From the NCBI GenBank assembly GCA_945862165.1, contig CAMAXI010000014.1, positions 1-59,050 of the forward strand: a stretch of DNA of 59,050 nt. The letters run 5' to 3'. The stretch is from Chryseobacterium gleum. GTDB taxonomy: Bacteria; Bacteroidota; Bacteroidia; Flavobacteriales_D; Crocinitomicaceae. Below are positions 51,746 to 59,050 of this stretch, one piece after another. How positions within the stretch are numbered: position 1 is the stretch's first letter; each line of letters opens with the position of its first letter. The notes under the pieces are model-generated. The model saw nothing but the letters and a program-made list of their open reading frames with translations, was not told where the DNA came from and did no database searches. The translations under genes were made by a program, and so were the position numbers.

Positions 51746-54340
51746 TTATTCTTCAGTGCTTACATCTTCTGAATCTTCATCATTGGAAGTATCATCTTCA
51801 GTTGTGTCATCGTTTAATACTTCTAAAGGGGCGTTTGGATCAATTTCTCCTAATGCATCTTCGTCTAATTCTTCTTCGTCTTCACTTCGAGGAGCGCGTG
51901 CAACAGCAGCAATGGAAGCTGTACCTTTTAAGTTGATTAAACGAACACCTTGTGCAGCTCTTCCCATAACTCGTAATGTATCTACGTGCATACGAATCGT
52001 TACACCTGCTTTCGTGATAATTACTAAATCGTCTTCATCAGTTACATTTTTTATCGCTAATAAAGGACCTGTTTTATCGGTAACATTAATCGTTTTAACA
52101 CCTTTTCCACCTCGGTTTGTGATACGGTAGATTGGTTCTCCATCTTCCGGATCATTCAAGAAGGAACGTTTCCCATATCCTTTTTCAGAAACAACTAATA
52201 CTGTTGAGGTGTTGTCTTTAACACAAACCATTCCTACAACTTCATCCAACTCGCTTAACAAAGTAACTCCACGTACACCAGATGCATTTCTTCCCATTGG
52301 ACGTACTTTTTCTTCGTTAAAACGGATTGCACGACCTGATTTAGTAGCTAAAACAATCTCGTTAGTTCCATCGGTTAATTTAGCTTCTAATAACTCATCA
52401 TTTTCACGAATTGTAATAGCATTAATGCCATTTGTTCTTGGACGAGAGTAAGCCTCTAAAGATGTTTTCTTAATTACACCATCTTTGGTACACATGATAA
52501 TAAAGTTGTTTTGAGCATATTCTTTATCCGTCAAATCTTGCACTTTAACGTATGCCTTCACTTTATCGTCTTGAGCAATATTCAATAAGTTTTGAATTGC
52601 TCTTCCTTTTGCTAATTTATTTCCTTCAGGAACTTCGTAAACACGCATCCAGAAACATCTTCCTTTTTCTGTGAAGATTAATAAATAGTTATGGTTAGTC
52701 GCGACAAATAAATGCTCAAGGAAATCTTTATCCCTGGTTGTTGAACCTTTAGAGCCCATACCACCTCTGTTTTGAACTTTATATTCAGACAGACTAGTAC
52801 GTTTTATGTAACCAGCATGAGAAATAGTAATAATTACTTCCTCATCGGGAATTAAATCTTCCATACGCATTTCGGATGCGGCATATTCGATTCTAGATTG
52901 TCGAACATCGCCATATTTATCTTTAACGTAGTTTAATTCATCCTTGATGATTTGCATTCTACGTTCTTCATTCCCTAAAATATCTTTTAAATCTGTGATT
53001 AGTGCCATTAAGTCTGTATATTCAGCACGTAATTTATCTTGCTCTAGTCCTGTTAATTGACGTAGTCGCATTTCAACAATTGCGCGCGATTGTAGGTCAC
53101 TTAAGTTAAAACGAGCAATCAAATTTTCACGCGCTTCTTCTGGACTTTTAGAAGCTCGTATGATTTTAATTACTTCATCAATATTATCGCTTGCGATGAT
53201 AAGTCCTTCTAAAATATGTGCTCTTTCTTCGGCTTTACGTAAATCAAATTTGGTTCTACGTATTACAACTTCGTGACGGAAGTCAATAAAATGTTTGATA
53301 AGATCTTTTAAGTTTACCATTTCTGGTCGACCATTCACCAAACAAATGTTGTTTACCGAGAACGAAGTTTGTAAAGAGGTGAATTTGTATAATTTATTAA
53401 GTACAACATTTGAAATAGCATCTCGTTTCAATTCAAATACGATACGCATACCATTTCTATCGGACTCATCACGAATATCAGAAATACCTTCTAATTTTTT
53501 ATCATTAACAAGTTCTGCAGCTTTTTTAATTAATTCAGACTTATTTACTTGATAAGGAATTTCTGTTATGATTATTTGCTCTCTACCGTTACTTTCTTCT
53601 ATTTCCGCTTTTGCTCGGATTACAATACGACCTCTACCTGTAGTTAGTGCTTCACGAACACCTTCATAGCCATAAATGATACCACCAGTTGGAAAGTCAG
53701 GTGCTTTCACGTAGTTTAATAATTCTTCTACATCAATTTCTTTGTTCTCAACATAAGCAATACATCCATCAACCACTTCACTTAAATTGTGCGGCGCCAT
53801 GTTTGTAGCCATACCAACAGCAATTCCCGAAGCTCCGTTTACTAATAAGTTAGGGATTTTAGTTGGTAAAACCGTAGGTTCCTGTAAACTATCATCAAAG
53901 TTTGGTGCGAAATCGATTGTTTCTTTTTCCAAATCTTCTAACATATCCTCCGCAATTTTACGAAGTCTAGCCTCCGTATAACGCATTGCAGCTGGACTAT
54001 CGCCATCCACGGAACCAAAATTTCCTTGTCCGTCAACCAAAGGATAACGCAAAGACCAAGGTTGCGCCATACGAACCATCGTGTCGTAAACAGAACTATC
54101 CCCATGTGGGTGATACTTCCCTAATACTTCACCTACAATTCTAGCAGATTTCTTATGTGGACGATTAGAATAAACCCCTAAATCTTGCATGCCATAAAGC
54201 ACGCGGCGGTGTACTGGCTTAAATCCATCACGTATATCCGGTAAAGCACGAGAAACAATTACAGACATCGAATAATCGATGTATGCTGCTTTCATTTCAT
54301 CTTCGATATTTATTTGGATTATTTTTTCCCCATCTGCCAT
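51746..54340 (-). CDS. gyrA: DNA gyrase subunit A
   Basis: An 864-residue type II topoisomerase subunit. The catalytic tyrosine is Y121 in [10 protein letters not shown]. The quinolone region reads [14 protein letters not shown], with S82 and D86 at the positions of E. coli S83 and D87, i.e. unmutated. The C-terminal domain has the GyrA-box-like [10 protein letters not shown] and repeated beta-pinwheel blades. A very acidic tail (about 820-864) ends the protein. It is transcribed alone, divergent from clpC. Confidence 0.97.
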   Translation of the reverse strand: MADGEKIIQINIEDEMKAAYIDYSMSVIVSRALPDIRDGFKPVHRRVLYGMQDLGVYSNRPHKKSARIVGEVLGKYHPHGDSSVYDTMVRMAQPWSLRYPLVDGQGNFGSVDGDSPAAMRYTEARLRKIAEDMLEDLEKETIDFAPNFDDSLQEPTVLPTKIPNLLVNGASGIAVGMATNMAPHNLSEVVDGCIAYVENKEIDVEELLNYVKAPDFPTGGIIYGYEGVREALTTGRGRIVIRAKAEIEESNGREQIIITEIPYQVNKSELIKKAAELVNDKKLEGISDIRDESDRNGMRIVFELKRDAISNVVLNKLYKFTSLQTSFSVNNICLVNGRPEMVNLKDLIKHFIDFRHEVVIRRTKFDLRKAEERAHILEGLIIASDNIDEVIKIIRASKSPEEARENLIARFNLSDLQSRAIVEMRLRQLTGLEQDKLRAEYTDLMALITDLKDILGNEERRMQIIKDELNYVKDKYGDVRQSRIEYAASEMRMEDLIPDEEVIITISHAGYIKRTSLSEYKVQNRGGMGSKGSTTRDKDFLEHLFVATNHNYLLIFTEKGRCFWMRVYEVPEGNKLAKGRAIQNLLNIAQDDKVKAYVKVQDLTDKEYAQNNFIIMCTKDGVIKKTSLEAYSRPRTNGINAITIRENDELLEAKLTDGTNEIVLATKSGRAIRFNEEKVRPMGRNASGVRGVTLLSELDEVVGMVCVKDNTSTVLVVSEKGYGKRSFLNDPEDGEPIYRITNRGGKGVKTINVTDKTGPLLAIKNVTDEDDLVIITKAGVTIRMHVDTLRVMGRAAQGVRLINLKGTASIAAVARAPRSEDEEELDEDALGEIDPNAPLEVLNDDTTEDDTSNDEDSEDVSTEE

Positions 54341-54483
54341 AGCGTTTCAGTCTAGTTTTTAGTTGATTAAGTTTTTTCTATGTGTTAAAACATGAATTAC
54401 GAATTTATATATAATTAAAGTAAAGAAAACAAGTAGATTGACTATTTTACTAACAAAAACCTGTGGAAAATTGCGTGTTTTTC

Positions 54484-54516
54484 TTGAGTTATTAACAATT
54501 AATAATTATACTTTTG
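54484..54516 (+). promoter_or_regulatory. Promoter of clpC
   Basis: TTG at 54484-54486, a 22-base spacer, then TACTTTTG at 54509-54516, 48 bases before the ATG. No matching element was found for gyrA in the same 224-base gap. Confidence 0.55.
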
Positions 54517-54564
54517 TTATATTGTACATAAACTGTTTTATTTTTACTAAAAAAAACAATAGTA

Positions 54565-57090
54565 ATGGAAGCGAAGTTTTCACCTAGAGTAAAAGATGTT
54601 ATTAGTTATAGTCGTGAAGAAGCTTTACGCCTTGGGAACGATTTTATTAGTGTAGAACATATATTGTTGGGAATCATTCGCGAGGGAGAAGGAGCTGCAA
54701 TTCGTCTACTTTCTTCTTTTAATTTAGATTTAAAAAGTATAAAAGCGGAGATAGAATTGGGTTTGAAAAAAAACGCTCCGATAAATATTAATTCTGCGGT
54801 AAATATTCCACTTGTTAAGCAGGCCGAAAAAGTATTAAAAAAATCTTTTTTAGAGGCTAAATTATATAAAAGTGCAGATATTGGGACACAACATTTATTA
54901 CTCTCAATGCTTAAAGAAGAGGATTGTGTTGCGACTACGATATTAAATAAATATGGTGTTATTTACGATATTATAAAAGATGAAATAGAACTTATGATGA
55001 AAGACGAAAAATCACCTAGAGCGGAGTTTCCAGGTTCTTCCGATGAAGAATCAGATAACTTTGGTTCAGCGCAACGTAAAACTGCCGATCCTAAATCTAA
55101 AACTCCAGTATTAGATAATTTTGGTAGAGATTTAACTAAAATGGCTGAAAGTGGTCGTTTGGATCCAATCGTTGGGCGTGAAAAAGAAATTGAAAGAGTT
55201 TCTCAAATTCTTTCGCGAAGAAAGAAAAACAATCCGATTCTTATTGGTGAACCAGGTGTTGGTAAAAGTGCTATTGCTGAAGGATTAGCTTTGAGAATTG
55301 TTCAACGTAAAGTTTCAAGAATTCTTTTCAATAAACGTATAATTTCCTTGGATTTAGCTTCTTTAGTAGCGGGTACAAAATACAGAGGTCAATTCGAAGA
55401 GAGAATGAAAGCGGTGATGGCTGAAATTGAAAAAAATCCAGACATCATTCTTTTTATCGATGAAATCCATACGATTATTGGTGCTGGTGGCGCTAGCGGT
55501 TCTTTAGATGCTTCCAACATGTTTAAACCTGCATTAGCAAGAGGCGAAATGCAAGTAATTGGTGCTACTACATTGGACGAATATAGACAATACATTGAGA
55601 AAGATGGTGCTCTAGAGCGTCGTTTCCAAAAAGTGTTGATCGAACCTACAACTGTGGAAGAAACAATTCAGATTCTGAATAATATCAAAGAAAAATACGA
55701 AGATCATCACATGGTTAACTATACTCCTGAAGCAATTGCCGCTTGTGTAAAGTTAACCGATCGTTATATTAGTGATCGTCACCTTCCAGATAAAGCAATT
55801 GATGCGTTAGATGAAGTTGGTTCGCGTGTTCATATCACAAATATTAATGTGCCTAAAGAAATTATCGAAATTGAAGCACAAATTGAAGCCTTAAAAGAAA
55901 AGAAAAATGAGGTAATCAAATCGCAACAATATGAAGAAGCTGCGAAATTAAGAGATGATGAACGTAAATTGCAAGATCAATTAGAATCAGAAAAACGCAA
56001 ATGGGAAGAAGAAAGTAAAATTCATCGTGTAGCTGTTTCCGAAGAAGATGTTGCGGAAGTTGTTTCGATGATGTGTGGTATTCCTGTTACACGTGTCGCG
56101 CAAAAAGAGAGCGGTCGTTTAGTAAATATGGCGGAAGAATTACGTGGGAAAGTGATTGGTCAAGATGAGGCAGTTGGAAAAGTTGTAAAAGCGATACAAC
56201 GAAATAGAGCTGGTTTAAAAGATCCTAACAAACCAATTGGTTCTTTCTTTTTCTTAGGCCCAACGGGTGTAGGTAAAACACAATTAGCAAAAGTACTTGC
56301 AAAATATTTGTTCGATTCAGAAGATTCGTTGATTCGTATCGACATGTCTGAGTATATGGAGAAATTCTCTATTTCTCGTTTAGTTGGAGCGCCTCCGGGA
56401 TATGTTGGGTATGAAGAAGGCGGACAATTAACGGAAAAAGTACGTAGAAAACCATATTCCATTATCTTATTAGATGAAATTGAGAAAGCGCATCCAGATG
56501 TTTTTAACTTATTGCTTCAAGTTTTAGATGATGGACATATGACAGATGGTTTAGGTCGCAAGATCGATTTTAAAAACACTATATTGATTATGACTTCTAA
56601 TATTGGTGCTCGTCAATTAGCCGATTTTGGAACAGGAGTTGGTTTTGGTACTGCTGCACAATCTGCGCAAAAAGAAGATAATAGTAAGTCTGTAATTCAA
56701 AATGCATTGCGTAAAGCGTTCTCCCCAGAATTCTTGAATCGTATCGACGATATGATTATGTTTAAATCATTGACTAGAGAAGGTATTCATTTAATTATTG
56801 ACTTGGAATTAGCTAAATTATATGGTCGTATCAATAACCTAGGTTATCAAATTGAATTGACAGAAAAAGCGAAAGATTTTATCTGTGAAAAAGGATATGA
56901 TGAAAAATATGGTGCACGTCCCTTGAAGAGAGCGATTCAGAAATATATCGAAGATCCACTCGCGGAAGAAATCGTAAAATCAACGATGAAAGAAGGGGAT
57001 AAAATCGCTTTAGATTTAGAAGAAGGTAAAGAAGTGTTAACGGTAGTTATTACAGGTGCTTCTAAAACGAAAACGAAAACAAAAGAATAA
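54565..57090 (+). CDS. clpC: ClpC ATP-dependent protease ATP-binding subunit
   Basis: An 841-residue Hsp100 unfoldase. Two Clp N repeats (1-150) precede AAA domain 1 with Walker A GEPGVGKS (228-235), a UVR motif ([16 protein letters not shown], about 456-472) in a short middle domain, and AAA domain 2 with GPTGVGKT (565-572). The UVR motif and short middle domain mark ClpC rather than ClpB. It delivers unfolded substrates to ClpP. It has its own promoter and terminator. Confidence 0.95.
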   Translation: MEAKFSPRVKDVISYSREEALRLGNDFISVEHILLGIIREGEGAAIRLLSSFNLDLKSIKAEIELGLKKNAPININSAVNIPLVKQAEKVLKKSFLEAKLYKSADIGTQHLLLSMLKEEDCVATTILNKYGVIYDIIKDEIELMMKDEKSPRAEFPGSSDEESDNFGSAQRKTADPKSKTPVLDNFGRDLTKMAESGRLDPIVGREKEIERVSQILSRRKKNNPILIGEPGVGKSAIAEGLALRIVQRKVSRILFNKRIISLDLASLVAGTKYRGQFEERMKAVMAEIEKNPDIILFIDEIHTIIGAGGASGSLDASNMFKPALARGEMQVIGATTLDEYRQYIEKDGALERRFQKVLIEPTTVEETIQILNNIKEKYEDHHMVNYTPEAIAACVKLTDRYISDRHLPDKAIDALDEVGSRVHITNINVPKEIIEIEAQIEALKEKKNEVIKSQQYEEAAKLRDDERKLQDQLESEKRKWEEESKIHRVAVSEEDVAEVVSMMCGIPVTRVAQKESGRLVNMAEELRGKVIGQDEAVGKVVKAIQRNRAGLKDPNKPIGSFFFLGPTGVGKTQLAKVLAKYLFDSEDSLIRIDMSEYMEKFSISRLVGAPPGYVGYEEGGQLTEKVRRKPYSIILLDEIEKAHPDVFNLLLQVLDDGHMTDGLGRKIDFKNTILIMTSNIGARQLADFGTGVGFGTAAQSAQKEDNSKSVIQNALRKAFSPEFLNRIDDMIMFKSLTREGIHLIIDLELAKLYGRINNLGYQIELTEKAKDFICEKGYDEKYGARPLKRAIQKYIEDPLAEEIVKSTMKEGDKIALDLEEGKEVLTVVITGASKTKTKTKE

Positions 57091-57110
57091 GAAGTTTACT
57101 TTATAATATA

Positions 57111-57147
57111 AAAGCCGTTGAATATTAAATTCAGCGGCTTTTTTTTA
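57111..57147 (+). terminator. Strong terminator of clpC, overlapped by the convergent glycosyltransferase gene
   Basis: A 13-bp stem (57111-57123 with 57129-57141, one G-T pair) encloses a 5-base loop and ends in eight T. The minus-strand direction has an A-run before the stem and AT-rich sequence after it, so it may act both ways. The glycosyltransferase stop codon (57131-57133) lies within the right arm. Confidence 0.92.
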
Positions 57148-58018
57148 TGGATAATAAAACACCTAATTTGTATAGGTTGAATAAGTGTATATTCACAATA
57201 CCTCGAAGTATTAAAAATCGAATGATTGGATTGTATATTGTTACAATAATTAAAAAGACAGAGCGAAACGGCTTTACTTTTAGGTATGTACGAAGTAAGT
57301 GAATGTCCTTATAAAAGGTTAAATCATCATCTATAAAATTCAAAATCAACACAAGGTTTTGGATGCCTACCTCTGTTTTTCGTATAAAATTTTCATTTGT
57401 TTCCAGTGCTCCATTGAGTATTGGATTTTGGATATGTACAATTGACAGTTGATTCTTCTTCAATTCATAACCAAATAAAGTGTCTTCATGCCCATATTCC
57501 GTTAGTCTTTCGTCAAATTTTATGGTGTTAAACAATGCTTTTTGGATTATAAAGTTATTGGTCATAAACGAACTGTTTGGATTTTGACTTCGAACAGCAG
57601 CAGGTTTACTTTCACTGATAATACCGTATTTCCAACTTAATCGTTGGTGAATTGATGGACATTGTTTGGGGTATATCCTTCCTCCACAACAAATCAGTAC
57701 TCCTTTTTTTATTTCTATTAAATAATTCGCGATAAAATTAGGGGAAGTTAATAAGGAGTCACAATCTAAAAATAATAAATATGGCTGTTTAGCATAGCTT
57801 GTAAAGAGGTTTCTGATTTTTGAACGACCTATATTTGTATTTAGTTCGATATAGCTACACGTACGTGCAAGTTCTTTGTTTTTTTCTTTGTGTATAGTGG
57901 ATCCATCGTCAATTAATAGGATTTCAACAATGTCATTTAGTTGTGATTTTTCTTTAATTAAAGATTGAACTAATGTAGTTACATCAAAATTATAAATAGG
58001 AATACAGATGCTTAACAT
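57131..58018 (-). CDS. Glycosyltransferase family 2
   Basis: A 295-residue GT-A fold enzyme. MLSICIPIYNFDVTTLVQSL, EILLIDDGS, NIGRSKIRNLF and FLDCDSLL (DxD-like metal site) are visible, with an EDTLFGYEL motif (catalytic ED). A hydrophobic C-terminal stretch (VFLIIVTIYNPIIRFLIL) may touch the membrane. The sugar and acceptor are unknown. The final codons are read through the clpC terminator hairpin. It starts 15 bases after rdgB ends, so the two are likely co-transcribed. Confidence 0.88.
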   Translation of the reverse strand: MLSICIPIYNFDVTTLVQSLIKEKSQLNDIVEILLIDDGSTIHKEKNKELARTCSYIELNTNIGRSKIRNLFTSYAKQPYLLFLDCDSLLTSPNFIANYLIEIKKGVLICCGGRIYPKQCPSIHQRLSWKYGIISESKPAAVRSQNPNSSFMTNNFIIQKALFNTIKFDERLTEYGHEDTLFGYELKKNQLSIVHIQNPILNGALETNENFIRKTEVGIQNLVLILNFIDDDLTFYKDIHLLRTYLKVKPFRSVFLIIVTIYNPIIRFLILRGIVNIHLFNLYKLGVLLSIKKSR

Positions 58019-58033
58019 GAATTTAAATTAAGC

Positions 58034-58609
58034 TTATGATTTTAAAAAATGGATGAATTTCTCTAATGCTCTTGCTCGGTGACTTAATTTACTTTTTTCT
58101 TCCATACTCATTTCGGCAAATGTTTTGTCATATCCATCCGGAATGAATAGTGGGTCGTAACCAAATCCTTGATTACCTCTTTTTTTGTCTATTATTTTTC
58201 CAAATACACTTCCTTCAAAAACAAAGTGGTTTCCAATTTTATCTATATATACAAGTACTGTTTTAAAACATGCTTTTCTATTTTCTATTCCCTTTAATTC
58301 TAAAAGTAATTTATCCATGTTGTTGTTATCATCTTTTAGCTCCCCAGCATAACGGGCAGAATACACTCCTGGTTCATTGTTTAATGCTTCGACTTCTAAT
58401 CCAGAATCATCTGAAAAACATGGTATGGCATAGGTATTATATCCAAATGATGCTTTAATAAGCGCATTCCCTTCAAATGTTTTTGCCGTTTCAGCGATTT
58501 CGCCAGTAAATCCAAAATCGGTCAAGCATTTTATTTCAAATGAATCTCCTAGTTTGTGTTGAATTTCTTTGGTTTTATGAATATTCGTAGAGCAAAATAA
58601 TAATTGCAT
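58034..58609 (-). CDS. rdgB: Non-canonical purine NTP pyrophosphatase (RdgB/HAM1)
   Basis: About 191 residues. It removes dITP/XTP from nucleotide pools. Motifs are LLFCSTNIHKTKEI, FEGNALIKA, FSDDSGLEVEAL, PGVYSARYAG, GFGYDPLFIP and LSHRARAL. The ATG at 58609 matches the family's start; the one ten codons earlier adds a non-conserved extension. No strong promoter is visible, though TATTTTTA lies nearby. Confidence 0.93.
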   Translation of the reverse strand: MQLLFCSTNIHKTKEIQHKLGDSFEIKCLTDFGFTGEIAETAKTFEGNALIKASFGYNTYAIPCFSDDSGLEVEALNNEPGVYSARYAGELKDDNNNMDKLLLELKGIENRKACFKTVLVYIDKIGNHFVFEGSVFGKIIDKKRGNQGFGYDPLFIPDGYDKTFAEMSMEEKSKLSHRARALEKFIHFLKS

Positions 58610-58816
58610 ATTTTTTGTTTTTGTAAAAATACAAATCATCTGTATCCTTTTATAGATAATAACGTATAAAAAACAACTATATTTTATTCACTTATTATAT
58701 TACATCATGTGAAATGCACCTATGTTTTATATAATTTTATTTGTTTGTTTATTAAGTCATTGAGAGAGGTGAAAAACAAAAATGAAAAATATTTTGTTTT
58801 TTATATTAAAAAAGCA

Positions 58817-58846
58817 TTGTTTAATTAAAATTAATACATATCTTTG
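58817..58846 (+). promoter_or_regulatory. Ribosomal RNA operon promoter
   Basis: TTG at 58817-58819, exactly 19 bases, then TATCTTTG at 58839-58846. An A/T-rich tract (about 58765-58816) lies just upstream and may act as an UP-like element. This is the strongest promoter match in the window. The rest of the gap after rdgB (58610-58764) shows nothing else. Confidence 0.9.
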
Positions 58847-58911
58847 CACCCCACAACACGACAGCGTGATTGAGTTATTGAGGCGAAAGTTTAGAATAAC
58901 TGCAAAAGATT

Positions 58912-58926
58912 AGTTCTTTGACATAT
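58912..58926 (+). promoter_or_regulatory. boxA-like antitermination element in the rRNA leader
   Basis: AGTTCTTTGACATAT lies about 65 bases into the leader. Conserved CTTTGACAT-type words at this place in Bacteroidota rRNA leaders are taken as boxA-like sites. Confidence 0.5.
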
Positions 58927-58989
58927 TAGGAAATAAGGAAACAGCGTAGAAATACATAGAATGAGCTCAACAAAAATTCAACGTTTTAT

Positions 58990-59050
<61 letters not shown>

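Noticed and set aside
58640-58989. tRNA gene ahead of 16S rRNA
   Set aside because: No cloverleaf or T-arm sequence is visible; the segment reads as promoter and leader.

Overview
The window is AT-rich and comes from a bacterium of the phylum Bacteroidota, most likely order Flavobacteriales. Several independent signs agree. Promoters match the Bacteroidota form (TTG, about 19 bases, TAnnTTTG) and Shine-Dalgarno sequences are nearly absent. There are type IX secretion (T9SS) substrates with type A and type B C-terminal sorting signals and a PorQ homologue. There are two TonB-dependent receptors with carboxypeptidase-regulatory N-domains, a HU-CCDC81/SPOR envelope protein, and menaquinone genes. 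The last 61 bases are the 5' end of a 16S rRNA gene of flavobacterial type. I cannot name genus or species.

Layout. 1-8229: end of a repeat-rich T9SS surface protein, an SF2 helicase, ettA, a 38-bp minisatellite, a VF530-family protein, pepD, and a J-domain/KTSC plus DUF3820 pair. 8255-13471: a TonB receptor with a secreted partner, a zeta-toxin-like P-loop gene with a small upstream partner, and two tandem paralogous secreted beta-barrel-like proteins. 13525-18655: a B12/radical SAM protein with porQ, a phosphodiesterase, meaB and an S4 protein. 18673-23886: a 1300-residue T9SS type B protein, a DEDDh exonuclease/GIY-YIG fusion, and tatA.

23887-28964 is the accessory part. Two convergent AAA ATPase/DUF4143 genes each have a three-copy, 32-bp-period AT-rich array just upstream of the promoter. 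Between them is a coding remnant without a start. Beyond them lie a secreted alpha/beta hydrolase, a frameshifted PDZ-like remnant and a vapBC-type toxin-antitoxin pair.

28998-39200 is mostly housekeeping: smpB, an FAD oxidoreductase, a membrane protein with a COQ4-type metal motif, a BadF-type kinase, a DUF4294 protein, a hotdog thioesterase with menF, and a tightly overlapping block dapF / unknown / GNAT / mltG / O-methyltransferase. 39197-54340 runs almost entirely on the minus strand: YqgE, a TonB receptor, mazG, a HU-CCDC81/SPOR protein, an MBL hydrolase, a TrmH-like methyltransferase, HU, fmt, a MATE exporter, an rRNA methyltransferase, a TPR protein and gyrA. 54565-59050: clpC, a glycosyltransferase, rdgB, and a strong rRNA promoter reading into 16S rRNA.

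The most interesting signal is the pair of matching 32-bp operator-like arrays in front of the two ATPase/winged-helix/PD-(D/E)XK-like genes. This suggests each protein, or its partner, controls its own expression through a phased operator array. Other notable points are the zeta-like two-gene module with a consensus near-leaderless promoter, the COQ4-like motif in a menaquinone organism, and the unusual CX4CX2C cluster motif of the radical SAM protein.
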